Shown here in pieces: positions 35,425 through 44,740 of a stretch of 64,000 nucleotides of DNA (the stretch's first letter is position 1; each line of letters begins with the position of its first letter). The translations under genes were made by a program, and so were the position numbers. Origin of the DNA: Chlorobiaceae bacterium (GTDB lineage Bacteria; Bacteroidota; Chlorobiia; Chlorobiales; Chlorobiaceae); the NCBI GenBank assembly GCA_012972835.1, contig JABDHK010000009.1, forward strand, positions 1 through 64,000. The letters are read 5' to 3'. A model generated the notes under the pieces. That model was not told the origin of the DNA. It worked only from the letters and a program-made list of their open reading frames with translations, and ran no database searches.

Positions 35425-38325
35425 CTACTTCTTCGAGTGGTTTAGTATGTTGTTGATTAGAGCGAGGAGTTCGGTTTTGTTGATGGGTTTTGTAACGTAG
35501 CCATCACAGCCTGCCTCTCTGGCTTTATGTTTGTCTTCAATTGAGGTGAAGGCTGACTGGGCGATGACTGGCAGGTCGGGACGCAGCTTTTTGATCATTT
35601 TTGTTGCTTCGTATCCGTTCATCCCCGGCAGTTTAAGATCCATCAGTACAAGATTGATCTCTGGGTGATGCTGAACCAGTTCAACTGCATCCCTGCCGTA
35701 TTCGGCAAGAAGAAAGATAATGTTCTCACTTTTTAGCATCTTTCTGAGCAGATATCTGCTTATAACATCATCTTCAACTATAAGCATGCAGAGTGCTGAG
35801 GGAGGGGATGGATCCTTCGCTGCGCTCAGAATGACGCTGCTCTGGTCAGGGTTCAGGATAATACCGGGAGGGTTATAGGGGAGAGTGAAGTTGAAGGTGC
35901 TTCCAGTGCCTTCTCTGGATTTGACAGTGATAGTGCCGCCGAGTATTGTTACGTAGGCTTTGGTGATGCTTAATCCGAGACCTGATCCTTCATGGTTTCG
36001 GGTGAGGGTGTTGTCGACCTGGCGGAACCGGTCGAATATTTTCTCTTGCATCTGGTCTGGAATACCGATTCCGGTATCGGTTACATAAAATTCGAGTGTG
36101 CTGCCTTGCCTGGTGTAACCGAAGTCGATGGCGCCTGTTCTGGTAAATTTCAGGGCATTCTGGAGGAGGTTTGTCAAGATCTGGGCAAGCTTTCCGTTGT
36201 CAGTCTCAATGATGCTTTCGGTGTCTGGAAGTCCAAAGGTAGAGTGAAACTGCAACTTTTTTTGGTTGATTGCAGGCATGAAAAAAGCATGGAGATCGCG
36301 CAGAACCTTGTTGACTGGCGTTGGTGTGATCTGAAGCTTTGTTTCTCCGGCTTCTATGCGGGAAATATCTATGAGGTCATTGATGAGATTGAGCATGCGT
36401 TCGCCGCTTTGCTCAATAAGGTCGATATATTCTGCCTGTTCTTCTCCGGTAAGGTGTGGTTCTTTGAGGAGTGCTGAAAAGCCGAGAATGCCATTCATGG
36501 GGGTGCGTATTTCGTGGCTGATGTTGGCCAGGAATGCTGATTTCAGGCGGTCGCTCTCTTTTGCATGTTCTTTTTCCGCGATGAGTTCGTGCACCATTTT
36601 TTTCTGTTCGGTGATATCTTCCTTAACTGCTATGAAACTGGTAATGAGGCCTTCTGGGTTTTGAATGGCCGATATGACAACGGATTCCCAGAAGAGTTCA
36701 CCGTTTTTCTTTTTGTTTTGCCATTCACCACGCCAGATATTGCCGGATAAAATTGTTTTCCAGAGCTCTTCATAGACCGGTTTTGGCGTCAGGCCTGATT
36801 GAAGAATCTGTGGATTTTTGCCTTTTACCTCTTCTGCTCCATATCCGGTAAGCTCGGTAAACATCGGGTTGACATATTCTATCGTACCTTTTGCATCGGT
36901 AATGACAACTACTGCCGGGCTTTGTTCTACAGCGGTGCTCATTTTTTTGAGCTGATCATCAGCCAGCTTTCGCTCGGTGATGTTGGTGACGGTGCCGATA
37001 ATGGTGTGGATATTTCCGTTTTCGTCACTAATCGGGTTCAGGACGGTTTCCCACCACATCTCTCTGCCATGTAACGGCAGAGACTCCTCAAGCTGTATCG
37101 TCCTGCCCTCTCGAAGACAGGTGTCGTAATTACTGGTGACGGCTTCGGCTATTGGAGGATCAAATACCTCTTCGGGAGTTTTGCCAATGATCTCATTGTT
37201 ACGGATACCGGTCAGTTTTGCGTTCATCGCGTTATGCCACTTGAAATGGTATGACCCGTCAGGAAGCACATCAATAACAAAAACGGAATAACTCACGTTA
37301 TTATAGATATTCTGCAGAAATTGCTGGTTCTCAACTAACTTCTGTTCGTATTCCTGACGGATGCACTCCTCGGTCTTGCGGTTGGTAATATCCCATATGA
37401 GGCAAATAAACCCGATCTCTTCTTCATCCTGGTAATACTGCCAATGGATTGCCGCATCAAAAAGGGAGCCGTTTTTTCTCTTGAGCTTGAATTCGACAAC
37501 CTGTTTTGCCCTTTTATAGAGCAACGTATCGTTGAGCACCTTGAGAGCGGCAGGTATGTCATCATCCGCAAAAAAGTCGATAAATGAGTGACCAACAACC
37601 TCATCACGCGACAACCCGAACATTGTTTCTGCAACCAGTGACACATTGGATATAACGCCCTTGTCATCAGCAACAACAATAACCTCTTCGATTTGATCTG
37701 TAATGGAACGCAAGTTCCTCTCACTTTTACATAAATCTTCTTCAGCCGCCTTCTGAGCGGTGATATCCGAAAATATAATCCGGCTGGCATACTCACTATC
37801 ACTTATGGCAGCATCAAGGCGAATGGTCCGGCCAGAGTGAGTCGGCAGGGTCTTGGATGATGGTTGAGGAGCATTTGCCAAAAGCCTCAGCTCGCAGTTG
37901 GCGGGTACTTTTTTCGTGAACACTGTTTCAAGCAAGGTATCAATGAGCTGATAGTCCGCCGGAACAATGAATTGCTTAAAACGCATATCTTGTAACAGGG
38001 ATCGATCAACACCAAGTAGCTTGGCTGCCGTCAGGTTCGCTTGCAGGATAGTGCTGGCGCAATCCAGAGTCAAATACCCGGCTGGAGCTACATCATAAAG
38101 TTCGGTATACTTGCCAAGACTATCCTCCAGCTCAATCCTGGCGTGATCCATCTCTTCCTGCTGCATTTCGAGTTCGACCTGGTGAACATGGAGCTCATGA
38201 ATCAACCTGAGCATCTCTTCAGGTGAGGTGGGTATATCGGGTATGTTCAGCTGCTCTTGCTGTATGCGCTTTTCAGCTCTATAGCGTAACTCAGAAGTGG
38301 TAACAGGTTTGATGCTGTGATGCAT
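35425..38325 (-). CDS. Hybrid sensor histidine kinase/response regulator with four PAS domains
   Basis: The product is 966 residues. A coiled-coil N-terminus is followed by PAS domains at roughly 75-190, 195-320, 330-450 and 455-580, then the phosphoacceptor domain with ISHEIRTPMNGILG, ATPase domain (LTNLLQNALKFT, VTDTGIGI, GSGLGLSITKAYV) and a receiver domain from about 840 (MLIVEDDVISRYLL, acceptor Asp in VLMDLKLPGMNGYE, VTKPINK). The linker between ATPase and receiver domains contains SVILSAAKDPS, encoded by an interspersed repeat (see 35810-35834). It is cytoplasmic; signal and output are unknown. Confidence 0.93.
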   Translation of the reverse strand: MHHSIKPVTTSELRYRAEKRIQQEQLNIPDIPTSPEEMLRLIHELHVHQVELEMQQEEMDHARIELEDSLGKYTELYDVAPAGYLTLDCASTILQANLTAAKLLGVDRSLLQDMRFKQFIVPADYQLIDTLLETVFTKKVPANCELRLLANAPQPSSKTLPTHSGRTIRLDAAISDSEYASRIIFSDITAQKAAEEDLCKSERNLRSITDQIEEVIVVADDKGVISNVSLVAETMFGLSRDEVVGHSFIDFFADDDIPAALKVLNDTLLYKRAKQVVEFKLKRKNGSLFDAAIHWQYYQDEEEIGFICLIWDITNRKTEECIRQEYEQKLVENQQFLQNIYNNVSYSVFVIDVLPDGSYHFKWHNAMNAKLTGIRNNEIIGKTPEEVFDPPIAEAVTSNYDTCLREGRTIQLEESLPLHGREMWWETVLNPISDENGNIHTIIGTVTNITERKLADDQLKKMSTAVEQSPAVVVITDAKGTIEYVNPMFTELTGYGAEEVKGKNPQILQSGLTPKPVYEELWKTILSGNIWRGEWQNKKKNGELFWESVVISAIQNPEGLITSFIAVKEDITEQKKMVHELIAEKEHAKESDRLKSAFLANISHEIRTPMNGILGFSALLKEPHLTGEEQAEYIDLIEQSGERMLNLINDLIDISRIEAGETKLQITPTPVNKVLRDLHAFFMPAINQKKLQFHSTFGLPDTESIIETDNGKLAQILTNLLQNALKFTRTGAIDFGYTRQGSTLEFYVTDTGIGIPDQMQEKIFDRFRQVDNTLTRNHEGSGLGLSITKAYVTILGGTITVKSREGTGSTFNFTLPYNPPGIILNPDQSSVILSAAKDPSPPSALCMLIVEDDVISRYLLRKMLKSENIIFLLAEYGRDAVELVQHHPEINLVLMDLKLPGMNGYEATKMIKKLRPDLPVIAQSAFTSIEDKHKAREAGCDGYVTKPINKTELLALINNILNHSKK
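35810..35834. repeat. Short interspersed repeat translated inside the hybrid kinase
   Basis: On the minus strand this reads GTCATTCTGAGCGCAGCG followed by AAGGATC. I recall the GTCATTCTGAGCG-AGCGAAG-ATC sequence as a very widespread dispersed repeat in Chlorobi, Bacteroidetes and other phyla, usually intergenic. Here it is in frame, giving VILSAAKDP in an interdomain linker. Only one copy was noticed in this window. Confidence 0.55.
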
Positions 38326-38474
38326 TTTTGCAATGTGGAGTCATGGTAAAAGGACAATGAAAAAGGAATAAACGTATAGTTTTAATATACGATTTACGGC
38401 ACAATCAGTTAAAGTCCTTCCTATGAAAATGCATCAATGCTTTCGTTTTTTCCCTGTCTTCCGCGACCCCCAAT

Positions 38475-38984
38475 TTAGAAGGTGAACTTCAAACCAATCA
38501 GAAAGGTGTTGCCGGGTACTTTAAAATTTCCATTGTCGATAATGAGATTCATCGGGCTGGTTCCAAAATATCGGTATCGTGCATCCAGAACCATGTCGTT
38601 GGTTACTGGAAAAGCAATGCCTGCTCCAAACTGATAACCAAGGAGTGAATAAGTTTTGGAAATTGTGTTGGGCGGATTAACCTCATTATGGATAGTGACT
38701 TGTGCAAGTCCGATGCCAGCGGTAAGATATGGAGTAACGGTGTCACCCTTGAAATCATAGTAACCATTCGCCATATAGGATGTGACCGAATAATTACCTC
38801 TGAAGATAAAAATGCCTGAATCAATGATGATCTTGTCAGCGTCGTTTCTCTGATAGCCGATTTCAGCCTCAAGCCGGATATGGTCGAAACTGGTACTGAA
38901 TTCGGCGGCATAGGCTGGTGTAGCAAGCACTCCTGCAGCAAGAAGTGCTCCAGGAAGGGAAAGATGATTTTTCACAAATAACAT
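38475..38984 (-). CDS. Outer-membrane beta-barrel protein (OmpA/Omp25-like)
   Basis: The product is about 169 residues. A signal peptide (LSLPGALLAAGVLATPAYAA) is followed by alternating beta strands: HIRLEAEIGYQRN, SVTSYMANGYYDF, VTPYLTAGIGLAQVTI, YQFGAGIAFPVTNDMVLDARYRYFG and the terminal FLIGLKFTF ending in Phe, as required for barrel insertion. It is probably an eight-stranded porin-like barrel of the opacity/OmpA-like type. Function unknown. ATG 38996 is an alternative start. Confidence 0.85.
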   Translation of the reverse strand: MLFVKNHLSLPGALLAAGVLATPAYAAEFSTSFDHIRLEAEIGYQRNDADKIIIDSGIFIFRGNYSVTSYMANGYYDFKGDTVTPYLTAGIGLAQVTIHNEVNPPNTISKTYSLLGYQFGAGIAFPVTNDMVLDARYRYFGTSPMNLIIDNGNFKVPGNTFLIGLKFTF

Positions 38985-39130
38985 GCATTTCGCCACAGGG
39001 AACTCACTTCCTTTTTATACCATTATAGGTAAAACCATAGATTTATTAAGCAACGTTATTGATTCTCTTCTATGAGGAGTTCAAACATCATTTGATATAG
39101 CTTGCGCGCATAGCTCAATACCGGCAAACA

Positions 39131-41704
39131 ATGAACAATACCATAACTTCAGCTGGAATTACTGGTTTGACAGAAGCGGAAGCTGCTGAGCGGTTGGCAT
39201 TGGAAGGGTACAATGAGTTGCCAACTTCCGGGAAGCGGAGTATTTTTTCTACTGCCTGGGAGATTGTCCGTGAGCCGATGTTGCTGCTGCTGGTTTCTTG
39301 CGGAGCGGTCTATCTGCTGCTCGGCGATGTGCAGGAGGCGCTCATGCTTCTTGCTTTTGTTTTTTTTGTTATGGGCTTGACCCTTTATCAGGAGCGAAAG
39401 ACAGAAGGTGCTCTTGATGCGTTAAAGGATCTTTCAAGTCCACGTGCACTGGTTATAAGGGATGGCAGAGAACGGCGCATTGCTGGACGTGAGGTGGTAC
39501 GGGGTGATATTTTTATTGTTCATGAAGGTGATCGGGTTCCTGCGGATGCTTTGCTTCTCTCTTGCCTCAATATGTCGGTTGATGAATCTTTTTTAACAGG
39601 GGAGTCACTTCCTGTCAGAAAGTCTGATGATGAACCAGATGGAAAAGAGGTGCATCCAGGTGGAGATGATCTTCCATTTATATTTTCAGGAACTCTTGTT
39701 GTTCAGGGGCAGGGGATTGCACGTGTTTCCGCAACCGGTATACAAACAGAAATCGGGAAGATCGGCAAGGTTTTACTCTCCGTGGAACCTGAAGAGACTA
39801 TCCTGCAGCGGGAAACAGGAGTATGGGTACGTAATCTGGCTTTTGTCGGGCTTTCGTTGTGCGTATTAGTGATTGTCTTTTATACTCTTACCCGCGGTGA
39901 ACTGCTTAATGGCATACTTGCAGGAATTACTCTTGCCATGGCAATTCTTCCTGAAGAGCTGCCTGTTGTGTTAATGATATTTCTTGCTCTTGGCGCATGG
40001 AGAATTTCCAAAAAAAAGGTTCTGACACGACGTATGCCGGCCATAGAAACACTGGGAGCAGCCACTGTTCTCTGCGTTGACAAAACAGGTACACTCACCT
40101 TGAACCGTATGACGGTCAACAAGCTCTTTGCTGGAGGGAAGGTAATTGCGCTTGAATCGGTTTCTCAACACTCTATGCCGGAAGGCTTTCATGAGCTTAT
40201 AGAGTTCAGTATTCTCGCCAGTCAGCTTGATCCGTTTGATCCGATGGAAAAAGCAATAAAGCAGGCGGGAGATTACTATCTCAAAGAGACCGAGCATCTG
40301 CACTACGACTGGGATCTGGTGCATGAGTACCCTTTGTCAAAAGAGCTGCTTTCACTCTCCCGTGTCTGGAAATCATCGGTGCATGAAGAGTACATCATTG
40401 CTGCCAAAGGTGCTCCTGAGGCAATTATTGATCTTTGTCATTTTGATGAAAAGCAGAGAGTACAACTTTCATGCTCTATCAGCGAAATGGCTGATGAGGG
40501 TTTGCGGGTATTGGGTGTGGCAAGGGCATTTTTTCAACCACTTCGATTGCCGGATGGTCAGCATGATTTTGTCTTTGAATTTGTTGGTTTGATTGGGTTG
40601 GCTGACTCGGTGCGTCCGACGGTTCCATCGGCAATAAAGGAGTGCTATAGTGCCGGAATCCGTGTGGTGATGATAACTGGTGATTATCCGGGTACTGCTC
40701 GCAACATTGCCCGTCAGATCGGGCTTGCCGATGCTGATAAGGTTATGTCAGGCAGTGATTTGCAGATCATGTCGGATAGTGAACTTCAGCAGAGAATCAA
40801 TGAGGTGAATATTTTTGCGAGGGTTGTTCCTGAAGATAAATTGCGACTGGTAAAGGCGTTCAAGGCTAATGGAGAGATTGTCGCCATGACAGGGGATGGG
40901 GTTAATGATGCTCCTGCACTGAAAGCCGCCAGCATTGGTATCGCTATGGGTGGCCGAGGCACCGATGTGGCAAGGGAGTCAGCTTCGTTGGTGCTGCTGG
41001 ATGATGATTTTTCTTCGATTGTGCAGGCCATCAGGATGGGACGCAGGATTTTTGACAATATCCGGAAAGCCATGGCCTATATTTTCGCGATCCATCTTCC
41101 TGTAACGGGAATGTTGCTCTTTCCGGTACTCTTTCACTTTCCGCTTCTTCTTTTGCCGGCACATATCGCTTTTCTGGAACTCATCATTGATCCGGCCTGT
41201 TCAATTGTTTTTGAAGCTGAACAGGAGGAAAAAGATGTTATGAACCGGTCACCCCGCAACTCCAGGGATCCGTTGTTCAGCCATCAGGTCGTTGTAGTAA
41301 GTATATTGCAGGGTATTGTTGTTCTGTTTACTGTATTGGGCGTGTTCTGGTTTGCACTCAACAGGGGAGATAGTGAGCCTGAGGTGCGTGCTTTGACCTT
41401 TACAACGCTTATTTTTTCAAATCTTGCCCTTATCATGACTAACCGCTCCTGGAGCACTCCTTTTTTGGCGACACTTCGTTTTTCCAATAAGGCTCTCCTG
41501 CCCTTGCTTGCAGGTGCAACTCTCTTGTTAGGGATTGTGCTCTATCTCCCCTTTTTTGTCACTCTTTTCAGATTTTCCGTTGTGCACTCTTTTGATCTTC
41601 TTCTTTGCCTTGCAGCCGGTCTTGGTAGTGTGTTATGGTTTGAAGTTCTGAAATGGTTCGGCTTTTTCAGTAATGACGGCCATAGAGTGCAAGTCAATCC
41701 ATAA
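39131..41704 (+). CDS. Cation-translocating P-type ATPase (P2-like)
   Basis: The product is 857 residues. It has the N-terminal cation-ATPase domain (GLTEAEAAERLALEGYNELP), A-domain SVDESFLTGES, phosphorylation site CVDKTGTLTLNRM, MITGDYPGTA, and hinge MTGDGVNDAPALKAASIGIAMG. The TM4 motif is PEELP instead of the PEGLP of SERCA/PMR1-type calcium pumps, and the last helices lack a clear set of calcium ligands, so calcium specificity is not assured. Six to ten membrane segments are visible. Its 3' end overlaps the convergent gene by 11 bp. Confidence 0.9.
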   Translation: MNNTITSAGITGLTEAEAAERLALEGYNELPTSGKRSIFSTAWEIVREPMLLLLVSCGAVYLLLGDVQEALMLLAFVFFVMGLTLYQERKTEGALDALKDLSSPRALVIRDGRERRIAGREVVRGDIFIVHEGDRVPADALLLSCLNMSVDESFLTGESLPVRKSDDEPDGKEVHPGGDDLPFIFSGTLVVQGQGIARVSATGIQTEIGKIGKVLLSVEPEETILQRETGVWVRNLAFVGLSLCVLVIVFYTLTRGELLNGILAGITLAMAILPEELPVVLMIFLALGAWRISKKKVLTRRMPAIETLGAATVLCVDKTGTLTLNRMTVNKLFAGGKVIALESVSQHSMPEGFHELIEFSILASQLDPFDPMEKAIKQAGDYYLKETEHLHYDWDLVHEYPLSKELLSLSRVWKSSVHEEYIIAAKGAPEAIIDLCHFDEKQRVQLSCSISEMADEGLRVLGVARAFFQPLRLPDGQHDFVFEFVGLIGLADSVRPTVPSAIKECYSAGIRVVMITGDYPGTARNIARQIGLADADKVMSGSDLQIMSDSELQQRINEVNIFARVVPEDKLRLVKAFKANGEIVAMTGDGVNDAPALKAASIGIAMGGRGTDVARESASLVLLDDDFSSIVQAIRMGRRIFDNIRKAMAYIFAIHLPVTGMLLFPVLFHFPLLLLPAHIAFLELIIDPACSIVFEAEQEEKDVMNRSPRNSRDPLFSHQVVVVSILQGIVVLFTVLGVFWFALNRGDSEPEVRALTFTTLIFSNLALIMTNRSWSTPFLATLRFSNKALLPLLAGATLLLGIVLYLPFFVTLFRFSVVHSFDLLLCLAAGLGSVLWFEVLKWFGFFSNDGHRVQVNP

Positions 41705-42722
41705 TGCGTGCATTAAGGAGAAGTGGCAGGTGATCGGAGTAGCCGCCCTTGTATTTTCTTCTTTCGTATGTGGCATAGGGCTTTTTGCCGCGCTCATCAA
41801 GCATTTTTGAAAACGAGAAGCAGCGGAAGGCACTGGCTGGTGCTGTCAGCCCTTTATTGTCGAGCATACCGGCGGAGAGGAGTATCTGGTCGATATGCTG
41901 CCACCGGTTGTGGAAGGAGAAGCTTCCGATTCCCTTATAGCCGCTCCAGCAGTTGAAGAGGAGCTTGCTGCCCTGTGCTTTAACCATTGCTGCGTTATCG
42001 CTTGAACCGAGCAGCTCTTTCATTGAATGGTTTTCTGGTTCGTCGTTGAAATCGCCCATAACAATGATATCGGCTGCGGGGTTTCCGAGACGCAGACTGT
42101 CGAGGATGTGTCGGGTAACTGTTGCAGCGCAGAGTCGTTTGCGTTCCGTCCATTGTGTATCGAAGGAGCGTGATGGCCAGTGGTTCAGAATAACATGAAA
42201 GGGATGATGGCCAGCGGAAAATCCTGCGACAATGATCTTTCTGGTCGGCTTGCCTTCAAGAGGAACACTATAGGCTTTCGACAATCCCGCCCGGAGCGTT
42301 TGCGGGTTATAGGCCAAAGCAATATCAATGCCACGCGGGTCAGATGTCTCATAATAGATCGTTTTGTAACTGATGCCCTGCAAAGGATTGAGTGTTCCCT
42401 TGAAGACTCGCTCATTTTCAACTTCTGCAAACGCAAGGATGTCTGGATATTTTCTGTAGTCGGGGTGCGCCTCTATGACAGAAAGGATATGGCGGATGCG
42501 CATCTGTTTCAGGAGAAGTTTCTTTTCAGTCCACTGCATGCTTCCTTCCGGAGTGAAATCATCGTCGTCGGTGGCTGGATCGTTCGCCGGGTCGAAAAGA
42601 TTTTCAACGTTCCACCACAGAAACAGCACTCTTTTTTCGGGCCTTGGATTTCCTGTTGTCGAGCTGGAAATACAAAATGCCATCACGAAAAAGAGAAAAG
42701 CATAAGTGAGTAATCTTTGCAT
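41694..42722 (-). CDS. Exported endonuclease/exonuclease/phosphatase-family protein
   Basis: The product is 342 residues. A hydrophobic N-terminus (LLTYAFLFFVMAFCISS) suggests export or lipid anchoring (Cys in AFCISS). Family motifs are FLWWNVENLFDP, ILAFAEVENERV (metal Glu), HPFHVILNHWPSR (His), IIVMGDFNDEPEN (Asp/Asn) and GGYSDHLPLLL (catalytic SDH). These residues form the EEP active site, which hydrolyses phosphodiester bonds in nucleic acids or lipids. The substrate is not clear. Confidence 0.9.
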   Translation of the reverse strand: MQRLLTYAFLFFVMAFCISSSTTGNPRPEKRVLFLWWNVENLFDPANDPATDDDDFTPEGSMQWTEKKLLLKQMRIRHILSVIEAHPDYRKYPDILAFAEVENERVFKGTLNPLQGISYKTIYYETSDPRGIDIALAYNPQTLRAGLSKAYSVPLEGKPTRKIIVAGFSAGHHPFHVILNHWPSRSFDTQWTERKRLCAATVTRHILDSLRLGNPAADIIVMGDFNDEPENHSMKELLGSSDNAAMVKAQGSKLLFNCWSGYKGIGSFSFHNRWQHIDQILLSAGMLDNKGLTAPASAFRCFSFSKMLDERGKKPYATYERRKYKGGYSDHLPLLLNARIMD

Positions 42723-42838
42723 GCGCTCTTTCTTTGTAATTTTTTTTCTTTACCATAAGGATTATGTAACTTAATCGGGAATTTCATAGCTATCAAAATT
42801 TTATCTCCAACGATTTCCCCAACGATCCGGAATAAATT

Positions 42839-43240
42839 ATGACCCAGAAGAGCGGTGTCAAAGAGCAGGCGAAAGATATCCTCGAGGAGACCCTTGACAG
42901 GGAGGCGGTTATTGTGTTGGCAAGGATTTCAGAAGAGATGCAGCTGTTGTTCAAGGCTCATCCGGAGCCGGCAAGGGAGGATGTTGAGCGGATTGTGACC
43001 GGTTTTTTTCTTGAGACAGGTAAATCTGAACAATTTATTGATGACTGGCTCAAAACCTCCGAAGAGTACAGTCGCAACAGGGGGTTGAGTGAACAGGACC
43101 AGCCGAAAGCCATGCTTTCTGATCTTGGTGTGTTCAGATTTATGAGTTTTTTAAAAGACAAGGGGCTGACTGACGATCAGATCACTATTGTGCTTACCGG
43201 AGCGGTTCAGCAGGCTGCGTCAGGGGATCAGCAAGAGTAA
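42839..43240 (+). CDS. Conserved hypothetical protein, acidic and helical
   Basis: The product is 133 residues, rich in Glu, Asp and Gln, with predicted helices (VKEQAKDILEETLDREAVIV, LARISEEMQLLFKAHPEP) and no signal or membrane segment. It starts the plus-strand run that leads into purC 32 bp later, so may share its transcript. No family function is recognised. Confidence 0.7.
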   Translation: MTQKSGVKEQAKDILEETLDREAVIVLARISEEMQLLFKAHPEPAREDVERIVTGFFLETGKSEQFIDDWLKTSEEYSRNRGLSEQDQPKAMLSDLGVFRFMSFLKDKGLTDDQITIVLTGAVQQAASGDQQE

Positions 43241-43272
43241 GGATGGAGTAACTTATCTATAAAACGTTTATA

Positions 43273-43983
43273 ATGAAAAAGACAACACAACTTTATGAGG
43301 GCAAGGCCAAGAAAGTGTTTTTAACGGAAGAGAGCGACCTGGTGATACAGGAGTTCAAGGATGATGCGACGGCTTTCAATAACAAGAAAAAGGGTACAAT
43401 CGCTGAAAAGGGAGTTGTCAACAACGCTATATCCTGCAAGCTTTTTACTCTTCTTGAAAAAGAGGGGATCCGTACTCACCTGGTTGATAAGCTTTCTGAT
43501 CGAGAAATGCTTTGCCGGCGTCTCGATATTATCAAGGTTGAGGTTGTGGTGCGTAATATTGCCGCTGGATCGCTCGTTAAGCGGTACGGGTTTGCTGAGG
43601 GCACTCTCCTTGAGAGGCCTATTGTCGAGTTTTATCTGAAAGATGACGATCTCGATGATCCTCTGATGAACGAGTCTCATGCTGTTGCGCTTGGTGTTGC
43701 CACTCTTGAGGAGCTTGCAGTGTTGAAAAACCGTGCGGAAGCTATTAATCTGGTGCTTAAAAAGTTTTTTGCTGAACGAAAACTCAAACTTGTTGACTTC
43801 AAGCTTGAATTCGGTCGTCACCATGGCGAGATTCTTCTTGGTGATGAGATAAGCCCTGACACTTGCCGCTTCTGGGATCTTGAGACCAATGAAAAAATGG
43901 ACAAGGATCGTTTCCGCTTTGATCTTGGTGGTGTGGAGGATGCCTATAGCGAAGTGCAGAGAAGGGTGCTCGAGCTGGATTGA
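43273..43983 (+). CDS. purC: Phosphoribosylaminoimidazole-succinocarboxamide (SAICAR) synthase
   Basis: The product is 236 residues, normal for bacterial PurC. It begins KTTQLYEGKAKKVFLTEES (ATP loop) and has GVVNNAISCKLFTLLEKEGI, EVVVRNIAAGSLVKRYG, VDFKLEFGRHHGEILLGDEISPDTCRFWD. It ligates aspartate to CAIR in purine synthesis. Confidence 0.96.
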   Translation: MKKTTQLYEGKAKKVFLTEESDLVIQEFKDDATAFNNKKKGTIAEKGVVNNAISCKLFTLLEKEGIRTHLVDKLSDREMLCRRLDIIKVEVVVRNIAAGSLVKRYGFAEGTLLERPIVEFYLKDDDLDDPLMNESHAVALGVATLEELAVLKNRAEAINLVLKKFFAERKLKLVDFKLEFGRHHGEILLGDEISPDTCRFWDLETNEKMDKDRFRFDLGGVEDAYSEVQRRVLELD

Positions 43984-44013
43984 TAGTTTCACAAGATGAG
44001 GCCGGGGTGTTGA

Positions 44014-44649
44014 ATGCTTGAATCTGCGATTACCTATCTGCAGCATGCCGATCCTATGTCGGTCTATCTCTTTCTGTTTCTGATTGCTTTTTTTGAAAAT
44101 GTTGTTCCACCGATACCGGGAGATGTGCCGGTTGCTTTTATCGGCTATCTTATCTGTAAAAGCAAGATAACTTTTATCGGTGCTTTATGCTGGGCATCCG
44201 TGGGCTCGACGCTTGGCTTCATGTTTGTCTACATGATCAGCCGATATTTTGGCATGAAATTGTATGCAGAAGGAGGCGGATCAGTGGAGCACTGGTTGAC
44301 GAAAAGTGTTCAACGGTTTTTTCCACCTTCCGATATGGAACTTCTGCGCCGGAAATTTGCAGCCCATGGTTATCTTGCCGTGCTGGTAAACCGTTTTCTG
44401 TTTGGTTCCAGGGCGGTTATTTCTGTTATGGCCGGTCTGATGCACCTTAAGATACCATTGGTGCTGCTTGCTGCCTTGATCAGTGCTGTTGCCTGGAATC
44501 TCCTCTTACTCTATGGTGGCTTTGTCTTAGGGAGCAACTGGCAGCATATCGGCGGTTATCTTGCTCTCTACACTATTCCTGTATCGGTTATTTTTTTGCT
44601 GCTCCTCTCTTTTTCAGTGTGGAAGTTTTTCAGGGAAAGAAAGTCGTGA
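44014..44649 (+). CDS. DedA-family (SNARE-associated/VTT) membrane protein
   Basis: The product is 211 residues with about five membrane segments. It has FFENVVPPIPGDVPVAFIGY (the family's PPIPxE-type re-entrant loop, here with Asp), GSTLGFMFVYMISRYFG and VNRFLFGSRAVISVMAGLMH (the FxRFxxxxR motif). DedA proteins act in membrane lipid flipping and proton-driven homeostasis. It begins 30 bp after purC. Confidence 0.9.
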   Translation: MLESAITYLQHADPMSVYLFLFLIAFFENVVPPIPGDVPVAFIGYLICKSKITFIGALCWASVGSTLGFMFVYMISRYFGMKLYAEGGGSVEHWLTKSVQRFFPPSDMELLRRKFAAHGYLAVLVNRFLFGSRAVISVMAGLMHLKIPLVLLAALISAVAWNLLLLYGGFVLGSNWQHIGGYLALYTIPVSVIFLLLLSFSVWKFFRERKS

Positions 44650-44740
44650 GCATCAATAAGTTTTTTATTTTGTTATTTATAACCAGTGCCTTAAACTGCA
44701 GCTATTTTTTATTAATGCGCGAGAATTTTGTTGAGATACC

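Noticed and set aside
35425-38325. Idea that SVILSAAKDPS marks a frameshift in the kinase
   Set aside because: The frame continues cleanly into the receiver domain with all motifs intact, so the segment is an in-frame insertion and the gene is not broken.
43321-44046. 241-codon minus-strand frame
   Set aside because: It runs antisense to purC, which is fully conserved; no ribosome binding site or motif supports it.
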